This document shows, in pieces, positions 1 to 8,052 of a stretch of 64,000 bases of DNA. The stretch lies in assembly GCF_013201545.1 (NCBI RefSeq), contig NZ_CP053746.1, forward strand, positions 4,354,501-4,418,500, written 5' to 3'. Origin of the DNA: Pseudomonas graminis (GTDB lineage: Bacteria > Pseudomonadota > Gammaproteobacteria > Pseudomonadales > Pseudomonadaceae). The notes beneath the pieces are model-generated. The model had not been told where the DNA came from, searched no databases, and saw nothing but the letters and a program-made list of their open reading frames with translations. Both the position numbers and the translations under genes were made by a program. How positions within the stretch are numbered: the stretch's first letter is position 1; each line of letters opens with the position of its first letter.

Positions 1-1301
1 TAGCCGGCGCGCTTCATCTCCCGCTCCGTCGTCGACTGCGCGGCAGCCAGTGCCTGCTCGACGGAGGTCTGGCCGGTGAGTGCGGCGGAGAAGAGCTTGC
101 CCACCGACGTGCCGATGGCCTGGAATTCCGGGATGGTCACGTACTGAATGCCAACATAGGGCACAGGCTTGGCCGACGGGTGCGTCGGATCGGCGTGCTT
201 CATCATCTCCAGCGTCACTTTGGCGAACGGCGCAGCCTGGAGGTAGGCATCGCTGTAGGTGGAGGTGCGGGTGCCAGGCGGCACGTTGGTGATGCCGTCT
301 TTCTGCGCCACCAGCTGGATGTATTCCTTGGAGGTGGCCCAGGTGGTGAAGGCCTTGGCGGCGTCTTTGTGTCTGGAGGTCGCCGGGATTGCCAGAGACC
401 AGGCGTACAGCCAGGACGAACCCTTGTCGGTCACTTCAACGGGTGCTGGCGCGAAGCCCACGCTGTCCACGACACGGCTCTGTTCCTTGTCGGTGGTGAA
501 CGAGCCCGCCACGCTGGCGTCGACCCAGATCGCGCATTTGCCGCTGTTGAACAGGGCGAGGGTTTCGTTGAAACCGTTACTGGAGACGCCGGGCGGCCCG
601 TAGTTTTTCAGCGTGTTGACGTAGAAATCGGCAGCGGCCTTCCACTCGGGGCTGGTCAGCTCGGGGCGCCATTGCTCGTCGAACCAGCGGGCGCCGAAGG
701 CGTTGGCCATCGTTGTCAGCAAGGCCATGTTCTCGCCCCAGCCGGCCTTGCCTCGCAGGCACATGCCGTACTGACCCTGATCCGGGTGATGCAGTTTGGC
801 GGCAAACGCCCCGAGTTGGGTCCAGGTCGGGTGCTCGGGCATGCTCAGCCCGGCTTGCTTGAACAGGTCGGTCCGGTAGTAGGTCACCGTGCTCTCGCCG
901 TAGAAGGGCAACGCATACAGCGTGTCGTTGACCGACAGGCCCTGGCGCACGGAGGGGATGATGTCGTCGAGGTCGTAGCTGGCGGGCAGGTCCTTCATCG
1001 GCTCCAACCAGTTTTTTGCGCCCCACAATGGCGTCTCGTAGGTGCCGATGGTCAACACATCGAACTGGCCGCCCTGGGTCGCGATGTCAGTCGTCAGCCG
1101 TTGGCGCAGGACGTTCTCTTCGAGCACCACCCAGTTGAGTTTGATGTCGGGGTGCTGCTCTTCGAACACCCTGGAGAGCCGCTGCATGCGGATCATGTCG
1201 TTGTTATTGACCGTCGCGATGGTGATGGTCTCGGCAGCATGACTGACCCCAGCCAGAGACAGGCCGGCAGCCAGCAGCAGCGCGTGATGGGTGATCTTCA
1301 T
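1..1301 (-). CDS. mtlE: Polyol (mannitol/sorbitol) ABC transporter substrate-binding protein, 3' end outside window
   Basis: Periplasmic binding protein of a sugar-alcohol ABC importer. The first 433 codons are visible; the stop lies left of position 1. The protein opens with a Sec signal peptide (hydrophobic stretch at about residues 6-20, likely cleavage after SHA near residue 22) and continues as an extracellular solute-binding protein family 1 fold. The divergent neighbour is an AraC-type activator of the MtlR kind. In fluorescent pseudomonads mtlE is the first gene of mtlEFGKDYZ for mannitol, sorbitol and arabitol use, so the permeases, ATPase and dehydrogenases would lie further left. 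The mtlE name is an inference from family look and neighbourhood; another polyol is possible. Confidence 0.8.
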   Translation of the reverse strand, partial: MKITHHALLLAAGLSLAGVSHAAETITIATVNNNDMIRMQRLSRVFEEQHPDIKLNWVVLEENVLRQRLTTDIATQGGQFDVLTIGTYETPLWGAKNWLEPMKDLPASYDLDDIIPSVRQGLSVNDTLYALPFYGESTVTYYRTDLFKQAGLSMPEHPTWTQLGAFAAKLHHPDQGQYGMCLRGKAGWGENMALLTTMANAFGARWFDEQWRPELTSPEWKAAADFYVNTLKNYGPPGVSSNGFNETLALFNSGKCAIWVDASVAGSFTTDKEQSRVVDSVGFAPAPVEVTDKGSSWLYAWSLAIPATSRHKDAAKAFTTWATSKEYIQLVAQKDGITNVPPGTRTSTYSDAYLQAAPFAKVTLEMMKHADPTHPSAKPVPYVGIQYVTIPEFQAIGTSVGKLFSAALTGQTSVEQALAAAQSTTEREMKRAG

Positions 1302-1438
1302 GGTGATCTCCACTCCACGCCGGTGGCGCGGAATCGTTATTGTTGTTAACCACTGCCATCCCACGAGTGACTCCGGGCAGTGGCGAGTCGATTACAGCAG
1401 CTTGCACGCCCTGCAACAAACACGCTGAGGATGGGCCA

Positions 1439-1493
1439 CTGATGCTTTTTTAACCGCGCAGCCCGGCCCTGCGCCCGGCTAAAAAAGTATCAG
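1439..1493. promoter_or_regulatory. Imperfect inverted repeat in the mtlE-mtlR intergenic region, candidate MtlR operator
   Basis: Two arms, 1439-1461 and 1469-1493, read CTGATGCTTTTTTAACCG and, on the other strand, CTGATACTTTTTTAGCCG, both continuing into CGCAG. The arms match at nearly every position and face each other across a short G+C spacer, about 140 bp upstream of mtlE and 90 bp upstream of mtlR. That fits a dimeric AraC-type activator serving one or both promoters. Seen directly; the assignment to MtlR is inference. Confidence 0.5.
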
Positions 1494-1584
1494 CGCGCAG
1501 CGACAGGCGAGGTGGAGCAGGGCGATGCAATGGGCGTATGGTGCGTCGATGCATGCGCCAACAACGACAAAAAAGGGGCAGACC

Positions 1585-2514
1585 ATGCCTGCAAGCCGGA
1601 CCGACTTATTCGAGCAATTGCCTGCGGAGCTGGAGATCATCCTGCCAGCACCCCAGCAGAGTTTCCGTTGGTACGAGCACGACTATCCCTATGCGCTCGC
1701 GCGCTGGAATCACCATCCTGAATACGAGATTCATCTGATCCGCAAAGGCAGCGGCAAGCTGGTGGCTGGCGATTACATTGGTGCCTTCGGCCCTGGGCAC
1801 GTTGCGCTGATCGGCCCCGACTTGCCCCATGACTGGATGGGCGATCTGGCGCCGGGTGAATACCTGGAAGGCCGTGACGTCGTGCTTCAGTTCGACGGTG
1901 CCACCTTGCTGGCGCTGCGCGAGACGATGCCTGAGCTGGGTGAACTGCAGGGCTTGTTTGATCGCGCCCGCCGTGGGCTGGAATTCACCGGCGAAACCGC
2001 ACTGCGGGCTGCCGACCTGCTTGAACGCATAGGCTCGGCGAACGGGTTACAGCGCTTGCTGCTGTTTCTTGAGCTGCTCAGCACCCTGAACACAGTGCCT
2101 ACCCGTGAAGCCCGCACGCTGGCGAGTTCGTGCTACGCGCCGACCCTGGATGCCAAGAGCGCCGAGCGCGTTCACCGGGCGTTCGACTACCTGCAACGGG
2201 AGCTCACGGGGGATATCAGGCTGTCAGTGATTGCCGAGCGACTGCACATGAGCGAACCGGGGTTCTCACGGTTCTTCAAGCGCGCGACGGGTCACGGGTT
2301 TATCGACCTGATGCGCAAGCTGCGCATCCAGAAGGCCTGCCGGTTGTTGCTGCAGACACAGATGTCCATCGCTGATGTCTGCTTTGAAGTGGGTTACATC
2401 AACCTGTCGAACTTCAATCGACACTTCCGTTACGAGATGAACCAGACGCCGACCGACTACCGAAGAGGGACAGCGGCGACGTTGTTCAACTTGAACACGT
2501 CGAAGGCGTCTTAG
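1585..2514 (+). CDS. mtlR: AraC/XylS-family transcriptional activator of polyol catabolism
   Basis: Transcriptional activator of 309 residues. An N-terminal cupin-like sensor half (about residues 15-130) is followed by a C-terminal AraC DNA-binding domain with two helix-turn-helix units (about residues 205-300), including LSVIAERLHMSEPGFSRFFK and the second unit ending MNQTPTDYRR, the usual AraC signature. The start at 1585 was chosen because AAAGGGG lies 7-8 bases upstream; an in-frame ATG at 1525 would add 20 residues without a good ribosome site. It is divergent from the mtlE-like gene, the expected position for its activator. Confidence 0.8.
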   Translation: MPASRTDLFEQLPAELEIILPAPQQSFRWYEHDYPYALARWNHHPEYEIHLIRKGSGKLVAGDYIGAFGPGHVALIGPDLPHDWMGDLAPGEYLEGRDVVLQFDGATLLALRETMPELGELQGLFDRARRGLEFTGETALRAADLLERIGSANGLQRLLLFLELLSTLNTVPTREARTLASSCYAPTLDAKSAERVHRAFDYLQRELTGDIRLSVIAERLHMSEPGFSRFFKRATGHGFIDLMRKLRIQKACRLLLQTQMSIADVCFEVGYINLSNFNRHFRYEMNQTPTDYRRGTAATLFNLNTSKAS

Positions 2515-2593
2515 TCGTTCTCTCCCTCGACCCTTACCGCTCGGCCATGAACCCAAGGCCACGCCCGACGGCGTACCCGGTGTGTCGGTTGTG

Positions 2594-3511
2594 TCAGTCA
2601 GCCTTGAACCATTTGGGATGCAACGCAGGGAAGTGTTCACGCAGCCAGTCGGCAAAGGCATGGACCTGGGGCGCAAGGTGCGTCCGGCTGGGATAGAGCA
2701 CTGAGACCTTGCGCCGGGCCGGGCGAAAAGGCTGCAGCACTTCGATCAGTTCGCCGCTGGCGAGAAACGCATCCACGGTGATGCCGGGCGCCTGAATGAT
2801 GCCGAACCCTGCCAGCCCGCAGTGAACATAGGCGTTGGACTCGTTGACCGTAATGGCCCCGCGACTCGGGTAAGGCTGGTCCTCTCCGTCGTCCTGAAAA
2901 TACCAGGGCAGGGGCCGGTTGCTTTGGCCCGAGAGAAAATCGACGCCCTGATGCTGGACCAGATCGCCGAGCGTCATGGGCTCACCCCATGTGTCGAGGT
3001 AGGAAGGCGCCGCGCAAGTGACCATTTCCACTGTGCCGATCTGCCGGGCGACCATGCTTGAATCGCGCAGCTCGCCGATCCGCAACACACAATCAACGCC
3101 CTCAGCCACCAGATCCACCGCTCGATCGGTGACGCCCACCACCAGTTCGATGGCGGGAAAAGCGCCAGTGAATCCCTTCAGGCTTTCGATGAAGCTGCGT
3201 TGGGAGAACGCCGTGGGGATGTCCACCCGAAGTCGCCCTTGCAGGGTGACGCCGCTGCGGTCGAACATCGACGTGGTGTCCGAGATGTCAGCGAGGATGC
3301 CTTTGACCCGTTCGTAAAATTGCTCGCCTTCGGCCGTCAGCTTCACCGTGCGCGTGGTGCGCTGAAACAGGCGCACGCCGAGGGAAGCCTCCAGCGTCTG
3401 GATCGATCGCGTGATGTGCGGGCGGCCCAACTGGGTCGCTTCGGCCACTTTGGTGAAGCTGCCGAGCTCAGCCAGCCTCGCAAACACCTGCATCGACTGC
3501 AAAAGGTCCAT
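2594..3511 (-). CDS. LysR-family transcriptional regulator
   Basis: LysR-type regulator of 305 residues. The N-terminal winged helix-turn-helix (about residues 1-60, FTKVAEATQLGRPHITRSIQ) is followed by a periplasmic-binding-like effector domain. The start at 3511 has AAGGAG seven bases upstream; the frame is open 23 codons further but without a ribosome site. It is divergent from the MDR oxidoreductase at 3667 across about 155 bp, the usual LysR arrangement, so that oxidoreductase is its likely target. The effector is unknown. It belongs to the CrgA/DmlR-like group by the feel of its N-terminus (MDLLQSMQVFARLAELGSF). Confidence 0.85.
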   Translation of the reverse strand: MDLLQSMQVFARLAELGSFTKVAEATQLGRPHITRSIQTLEASLGVRLFQRTTRTVKLTAEGEQFYERVKGILADISDTTSMFDRSGVTLQGRLRVDIPTAFSQRSFIESLKGFTGAFPAIELVVGVTDRAVDLVAEGVDCVLRIGELRDSSMVARQIGTVEMVTCAAPSYLDTWGEPMTLGDLVQHQGVDFLSGQSNRPLPWYFQDDGEDQPYPSRGAITVNESNAYVHCGLAGFGIIQAPGITVDAFLASGELIEVLQPFRPARRKVSVLYPSRTHLAPQVHAFADWLREHFPALHPKWFKAD

Positions 3512-3666
3512 CGGTTCGCTCCTTGGAAATCGCGATGATTGTTGCGCATCAGGATAACAATCCTGTGCGTTGCCGGGCATTTATCCCTCCGCTCATAACA
3601 GAAACAATGCCCCCACACTGACGGCCGACCCCGGCCTTCTGGTAAACACTTCAACGGAGATACGCG

Positions 3667-4677
3667 ATGAAAGCCTGGCTTCTGAAAGATTTCGGCCTCG
3701 ACAACCTGCAACTGGGCGAAACCGCAACCCCGACCCCCAAGGCCGGCGAGCTGCTGGTCAAGGTGGGCGCGGTGTCCCTGAACTTCCGCGACAAAGCCAT
3801 CGTTGACGGAATCTATGAACCGCACAGGGTGCCCAAGCCACTGATTCCGGTGAGCGACGCCGCCGGCACAGTGGTCGCCGTGGGCGAGGGCGTCAGTCGC
3901 TTTGCGGTCGGCGACCGGGTCAACTCGCACCTGTACTCACGGTGGCTCGACGGCATGCCCGCCTCCGACGAACCCGACTACTGCTTCGGCTCGCCACTGC
4001 CCGGCGGGCTGGCGGAATTCATGATCATTCACGAAGACAGCGCGGTGCGTGCGCCGGATGACATGACCGACGAAGAGGCGTCGACCCTGCCTATCGCCGC
4101 GTTGACCGCCTGGTACTCGCTGGTGGATTACGGCCAGATCGAGCCTGGCCAGATGGTGTTGGTGCAAGGCACCGGCGGCGTGTCGATCTTCGCCGCACAG
4201 ATCGCCATGGCACTGGGCGCCAAGGTCATCATCACTTCCAGCCGCGACGACAATCTGGACGCCGTGATCAAGCTCGGCGCAATGGCGGGCGTGAACTACC
4301 GCAAGACCCCGGACTGGGCGGCGGAAGTGCTGAAACTCACCGACGGCAAAGGCGTGGACCTGCTGCTGGAGGTGGCTGGCGGGGAGGGCGTCAACGCGTC
4401 CGTTCAGGCGACAAAAGTGGGTGGCAAAATTGCCCAGATCGGTTTCCTGACCGGGCAAACCACCGCGCTGAACCTGATGCCGCTGATCTTCCGTCAGACC
4501 ACCCTTCGCGGGATTGCCGTGGCACCACGTTCTTCGTTCGATCGTATGAATGCTTTCCTCGACACCCACCACATTCGTCCGGTCATCGACCATGTTTACG
4601 CGTTCGAGCAGGCCCGTGAGGCATACGAACATCTGGCTCGGGGGCCGTTTGGCAAGGTGGTGATCAAGGTCAGCTGA
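3667..4677 (+). CDS. Zinc-less medium-chain dehydrogenase/reductase (quinone oxidoreductase type)
   Basis: NAD(P)H-dependent oxidoreductase of the MDR superfamily, 336 residues. An N-terminal GroES-like domain (about 25-125) precedes a Rossmann nucleotide-binding domain (about 150-270) with the VQGTGGVSIFAAQ dinucleotide motif. The catalytic and structural cysteines of zinc alcohol dehydrogenases are absent, so a zinc-independent quinone/enal reductase is more likely than a true alcohol dehydrogenase. A ribosome site (ACGGAG) lies seven bases before the ATG. It is divergent from the LysR regulator at 3511, which probably controls it. The substrate cannot be told from sequence. Confidence 0.8.
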   Translation: MKAWLLKDFGLDNLQLGETATPTPKAGELLVKVGAVSLNFRDKAIVDGIYEPHRVPKPLIPVSDAAGTVVAVGEGVSRFAVGDRVNSHLYSRWLDGMPASDEPDYCFGSPLPGGLAEFMIIHEDSAVRAPDDMTDEEASTLPIAALTAWYSLVDYGQIEPGQMVLVQGTGGVSIFAAQIAMALGAKVIITSSRDDNLDAVIKLGAMAGVNYRKTPDWAAEVLKLTDGKGVDLLLEVAGGEGVNASVQATKVGGKIAQIGFLTGQTTALNLMPLIFRQTTLRGIAVAPRSSFDRMNAFLDTHHIRPVIDHVYAFEQAREAYEHLARGPFGKVVIKVS

Positions 4678-4746
4678 GGTCGACTTATTCAAGGCCGGGC
4701 TGACTGATGCACGGGGTCAAGGAGGCGGCCTGTGCATGCGACGAAA

Positions 4747-4767
4747 AGCCAGGCGGATGGCCTGGCT
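4747..4767. terminator. Bidirectional terminator between convergent genes
   Basis: AGCCAGGC / GCCTGGCT stem (4747-4754 and 4760-4767) with a 5-base loop, an A-run on the left and CTTTGT on the right. It lies between the MDR gene ending at 4677 and aceE2 ending at 4790, so it can serve both. Confidence 0.7.
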
Positions 4768-4789
4768 CTTTGTCTATCGCGGTGTCGAA

Positions 4790-7462
4790 TCAGACGGTAA
4801 TCGGATCGACTTTCTCAACGTCAATCTGCATCTCGGCCAGCGCGCGGGCCACCACTTGCCGGTCGATTGCACCCTCGTCAGCCAGGGCTTTCAGCGCTGC
4901 CAGCACGACAAACTGACGGTCCACTTCGAAGTGCCGGCGCAGCGCTTCGCGGGTGTCCGACTGCCCGAAACCATCGGTGCCCAGCGCGACGAAGCGACGA
5001 TTGCCGATCCACGGACGGATCTGGTCAGCGTGGATTTTCATGTAGTCCGTCGCGACCACCACCGGGCCAGGGTGCCCTTCGAGCACCTCGGTCAGATACG
5101 GCACTTTCGGCTCTTCCAGCGGATGCAGCAGGTTCCAGCGTTCGACCTGCTGCGCCTCACGGCGGACCTCGGTGAGGCTGGTTGCCGACCAGACGTCGCT
5201 GCTCACTTGGTACTCGCTGGCGAGGATCTCCGCCGCTGCGATGACTTCGGGGAGGATCGAGCCACTGCCCATCAGCTGAACGTGGCGACCGGGCTGGGCC
5301 TCGCGTTCGATCGGCAGTCGATACAGGCCCTTGAGAATGCCTTGTTCGGCGCCTTCGGGCAGTTCGGGGTGCGGGTAGTTCTCGTTGAGCAGGGTGATGT
5401 AGTAGTAGATGTCCTCCTGATCGACGTACATGCGGCGCATGCCGTCGTGGACGATGACCGCCAATTCGTAGGCATACGTCGGGTCGTAGGAAACGCAGCA
5501 CGGCACGGTGGCCGACATCACGTGGCTGTGACCGTCGTCGTGCTGCAGGCCTTCACCCATCAGGGTGGTACGCCCGGAGGTTGCGCCGAGCAAAAAGCCT
5601 CGAGCCCGCGCGTCCCCTGCGGCCCAGAGCAGATCACCGACCCGCTGGAAGCCGAACATCGAATAGAAGATGTAGAACGGCAGGGTCATTACGCCATGGT
5701 TGGCGTAGGAGGTACTGGCCGCGATCCAGGATGACGTCGCCCCGGACTCGTTCAGACCTTCCTGCATGATTTGCCCGTCAGTGCTTTCCTTGTAGTAGGA
5801 CAGCGTGCCGGCATCCTGCGGCGTGTAGAGCTGGCCGACGTGGGAATGAATGCCGATCTGGCGGAACAGGTTTTCCATGCCGAAGGTGCGCGACTCGTCA
5901 GGCACGATGGGGACGATGAGCTTGCCGATGTTCGGGTCTTTCAGCAGCGTGGCGAGGATCCGCACGAAGGCCATGGTGGTGGAGATCGCACGGTCACCGG
6001 TGCTTTTCAGCTGCACCTCCAGCGCCGCCAACGGCGGGATCTGCAACGGCTCGACCTCGGCGTGCCGGGCGGGAATCTGGCCTCCGAGGCTCGCGCGTCG
6101 GGCGCGAAGATACCGGGCTTCGACGCTGTCTTCATCCGGTCGCAGGTAAGGCATTTCGCCCAGCAGGTCATCGCTCAGCTCAAGCCCGAAACGGTCGCGG
6201 AATGCCTTGACCGCGTCGCCGCCCATTTTCTTCAGTTGATGGTTGATGTTCTGGCCTTCGCCCGCTTCGCCCATGCCGAAGCCCTTCACCGTTTTGGCGA
6301 GGATCACCGTGGGCCGACCGGTCTTGCGAGATGCCGCGGCGTAGGCGTTGTAGACCTTGACCGGGTCGTGGCCGCCACGGGTGAGTTTCCAGATCTGGTC
6401 GTCGGTCATGTCGCTGACCAATTCCAGAAGCTCGGGGTATTTGCCGAAGAAGTGCTCGCGCACATAAGCGCCGTTCTGGGACTTGTACGTCTGGTACTCG
6501 CCGTCGACGCATTCCATCATGCGCTGGCGCAACAGGCCCGATTTGTCCTTGGCCAGCAGTTCGTCCCAGCCACCCCCCCAGATCACCTTGATCACGTTCC
6601 AGCCGGCGGCCCGGTACAGGCTTTCAAATTCCTGGATGACTTTGCTGTTCCCGCGCACCGGCCCGTCAAGGCGTTGCAGGTTGCAGTTGACGACGAAAAT
6701 GATGTTGTCGAGCTTTTCGCGCCCGGCGAGGGAAATGGCGGCCAGGGATTCCGGCTGGTCCATTTCGCCGTCGCCCAGAAACGCCCAGACCTTGCGGCCC
6801 TGATGCTCCTTGAGGCCACGGTTTTCCAGATAACGCATGAAGCGCGCCTGGTAGGCGGCCGTGATCGGGCCCAGGCCCATGGACACGGTCGGGAATTGCC
6901 AGAAGTCGGGCATCAGGCGGGGGTGGGGATAGGACGACACACCGTCGCGATCGGTTTCCCGGCGGAAGTTATCGAGCTGCGCCTCGGTGAGACGGCCCTC
7001 GGTAAAGGCCCGGCCGTAGATCCCCGGCGCCGAGTGACCCTGGATATACACCAGATCGCCGGCGAAGGTGTCTGTCCGGCCGCGGAAAAAATGATCGAAG
7101 CCCACGTCGTAGAGCACTGCCGCCGATGCGTACGTGGCGATATGGCCACCCACGCCGGAATGCTTGCCGGCCCGCAGGACCATGGTCAGGGCGTTCCAGC
7201 GGATAAAGGCGTTGAGGCGCTTTTCGATGCCGAGGTCGCCCGGGTAAGGCAACTCGCGCTCGGGGGGAATGGTGTTCACGTACGGCGTGGTGACGCGTCC
7301 ATGGAAGTCACCATGAACAGAAACGTCAAAATCGAGCAATTGGTCGATCAGGAAGTGGGCCCTGGGGCGGCCTTCTGCCTCGACGACGGATGCGATCGAG
7401 TCAATCCATTCGCGGGTTTCTTGTGGATCCTCGTCGCGAAGCAGGTAGCTCTGTTCCATCAT
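4790..7462 (-). CDS. aceE: Pyruvate (or other 2-oxo acid) dehydrogenase E1, homodimeric AceE type, second-copy
   Basis: Thiamine-diphosphate E1 component of 890 residues, matching the usual AceE length (887 in E. coli). The TPP motif is present (GDGEMDQP ... NCNLQRLDGPV), as is the active-site segment GLQHDDGHSHVMSATVP, and the transketolase-like C-terminal domain is complete. The start at 7462 has AGGAG five bases upstream (an adjacent ATG at 7459 is equally good). No E2 (aceF) or E3 gene is nearby, unlike the housekeeping aceEF operon, so it must borrow an E2 or act on another 2-oxo acid, as MdeB of P. putida does with 2-oxobutyrate. Its promoter shares two palindromes with the divergent marR gene. 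Confidence 0.9.
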   Translation of the reverse strand: MMEQSYLLRDEDPQETREWIDSIASVVEAEGRPRAHFLIDQLLDFDVSVHGDFHGRVTTPYVNTIPPERELPYPGDLGIEKRLNAFIRWNALTMVLRAGKHSGVGGHIATYASAAVLYDVGFDHFFRGRTDTFAGDLVYIQGHSAPGIYGRAFTEGRLTEAQLDNFRRETDRDGVSSYPHPRLMPDFWQFPTVSMGLGPITAAYQARFMRYLENRGLKEHQGRKVWAFLGDGEMDQPESLAAISLAGREKLDNIIFVVNCNLQRLDGPVRGNSKVIQEFESLYRAAGWNVIKVIWGGGWDELLAKDKSGLLRQRMMECVDGEYQTYKSQNGAYVREHFFGKYPELLELVSDMTDDQIWKLTRGGHDPVKVYNAYAAASRKTGRPTVILAKTVKGFGMGEAGEGQNINHQLKKMGGDAVKAFRDRFGLELSDDLLGEMPYLRPDEDSVEARYLRARRASLGGQIPARHAEVEPLQIPPLAALEVQLKSTGDRAISTTMAFVRILATLLKDPNIGKLIVPIVPDESRTFGMENLFRQIGIHSHVGQLYTPQDAGTLSYYKESTDGQIMQEGLNESGATSSWIAASTSYANHGVMTLPFYIFYSMFGFQRVGDLLWAAGDARARGFLLGATSGRTTLMGEGLQHDDGHSHVMSATVPCCVSYDPTYAYELAVIVHDGMRRMYVDQEDIYYYITLLNENYPHPELPEGAEQGILKGLYRLPIEREAQPGRHVQLMGSGSILPEVIAAAEILASEYQVSSDVWSATSLTEVRREAQQVERWNLLHPLEEPKVPYLTEVLEGHPGPVVVATDYMKIHADQIRPWIGNRRFVALGTDGFGQSDTREALRRHFEVDRQFVVLAALKALADEGAIDRQVVARALAEMQIDVEKVDPITV

Positions 7463-7512
7463 TACATCTCCTGAAAATGGCATCAGCGGGCCGTTGTTCA
7501 ACCCGCTCATCG

Positions 7513-7524
7513 TTGCAATTGCAA
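7513..7524. promoter_or_regulatory. Perfect TTGCAATTGCAA palindrome, candidate MarR operator O1
   Basis: A 12-bp perfect palindrome between aceE2 and marR, about 50 bp from the aceE2 start. The same sequence pattern recurs at 7550-7565 and at 9164-9175, upstream of the other divergent pair in this block. MarR dimers bind palindromes of this size; binding is inferred. Confidence 0.65.
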
Positions 7525-7549
7525 TTGAATCTAGCGTCATTGCCGCTAT

Positions 7550-7565
7550 GATTGCAACTGCAATC
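7550..7565. promoter_or_regulatory. Near-perfect palindrome GATTGCAACTGCAATC, candidate MarR operator O2
   Basis: A 16-bp near-palindrome (only the central base pair step differs), centred 39 bp from O1 and 30 bp before the marR start codon. It shares the TTGCAAnTGCAA core and is placed for autoregulation of marR. Confidence 0.65.
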
Positions 7566-7587
7566 AACCCTAGGATTTGGAGATACC

Positions 7588-8052
7588 ATGGCCACCCCAT
7601 CGCCAGACCTCTGGTACAACTTCATTCGGGCGCACCGCTGCCTGATCAAGGAAATCGAGCGGCGGCTGGCGGAAGAACAGCTGCCGCCGTACGACTGGTA
7701 TGACGCGCTCTGGGGTATCGAAAGCGGGCAGGACGGCGCCCGGAGGATGCACGAACTCGCTGACGTCATGGCCATCGAACGCTACAACCTCACCCGGCTG
7801 GTTGACCGTCTGGAGAAGGAAGGATTGGTCACCCGGGAGAAGTCCCTCGAGGACGGGCGCGGCGCCATCGCCCGGATCACCGACGCCGGCCGGACCCTGC
7901 GCAAACGGATCTGGCAGGTCTACAAGCAGGCCGTCGAGGAACTGTTTCTGGTGGAGTTCGATGACGATCAGAAACGCCTGTTTGCGGACGCGCTGGAAAA
8001 TGCCAGCCGCAACGCCCGCCAATCCCGAAAAATCTCTCAGACCAGCCGATAG
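7588..8052 (+). CDS. MarR-family transcriptional regulator
   Basis: Dimeric winged-helix regulator of 154 residues. The recognition helix region (LADVMAIERYNLTRLVDRL) and the wing (SLEDGRGAIARITDAGR, the MarR DxR...LT pattern) are clear at about residues 55-100, flanked by dimerisation helices. The start at 7588 was chosen for the GGAG six bases upstream; an ATG at 7552 lies inside operator O2. It is divergent from aceE2 and its 3' end overlaps the convergent AceE-like gene by 16 bp. MarR proteins usually repress and are released by phenolics, electrophiles or oxidants. Likely targets are its own gene, aceE2, the AceE-like gene and the glutathione transferase, because all share the same palindrome. 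Confidence 0.85.
   Translation: MATPSPDLWYNFIRAHRCLIKEIERRLAEEQLPPYDWYDALWGIESGQDGARRMHELADVMAIERYNLTRLVDRLEKEGLVTREKSLEDGRGAIARITDAGRTLRKRIWQVYKQAVEELFLVEFDDDQKRLFADALENASRNARQSRKISQTSR

Noticed and set aside
5771..7474. 567-codon plus-strand open frame
   Set aside because: It is antisense to aceE2, lacks a ribosome site, and reads as a low-information shadow of a high-G+C gene; the minus strand gives a full-length AceE.
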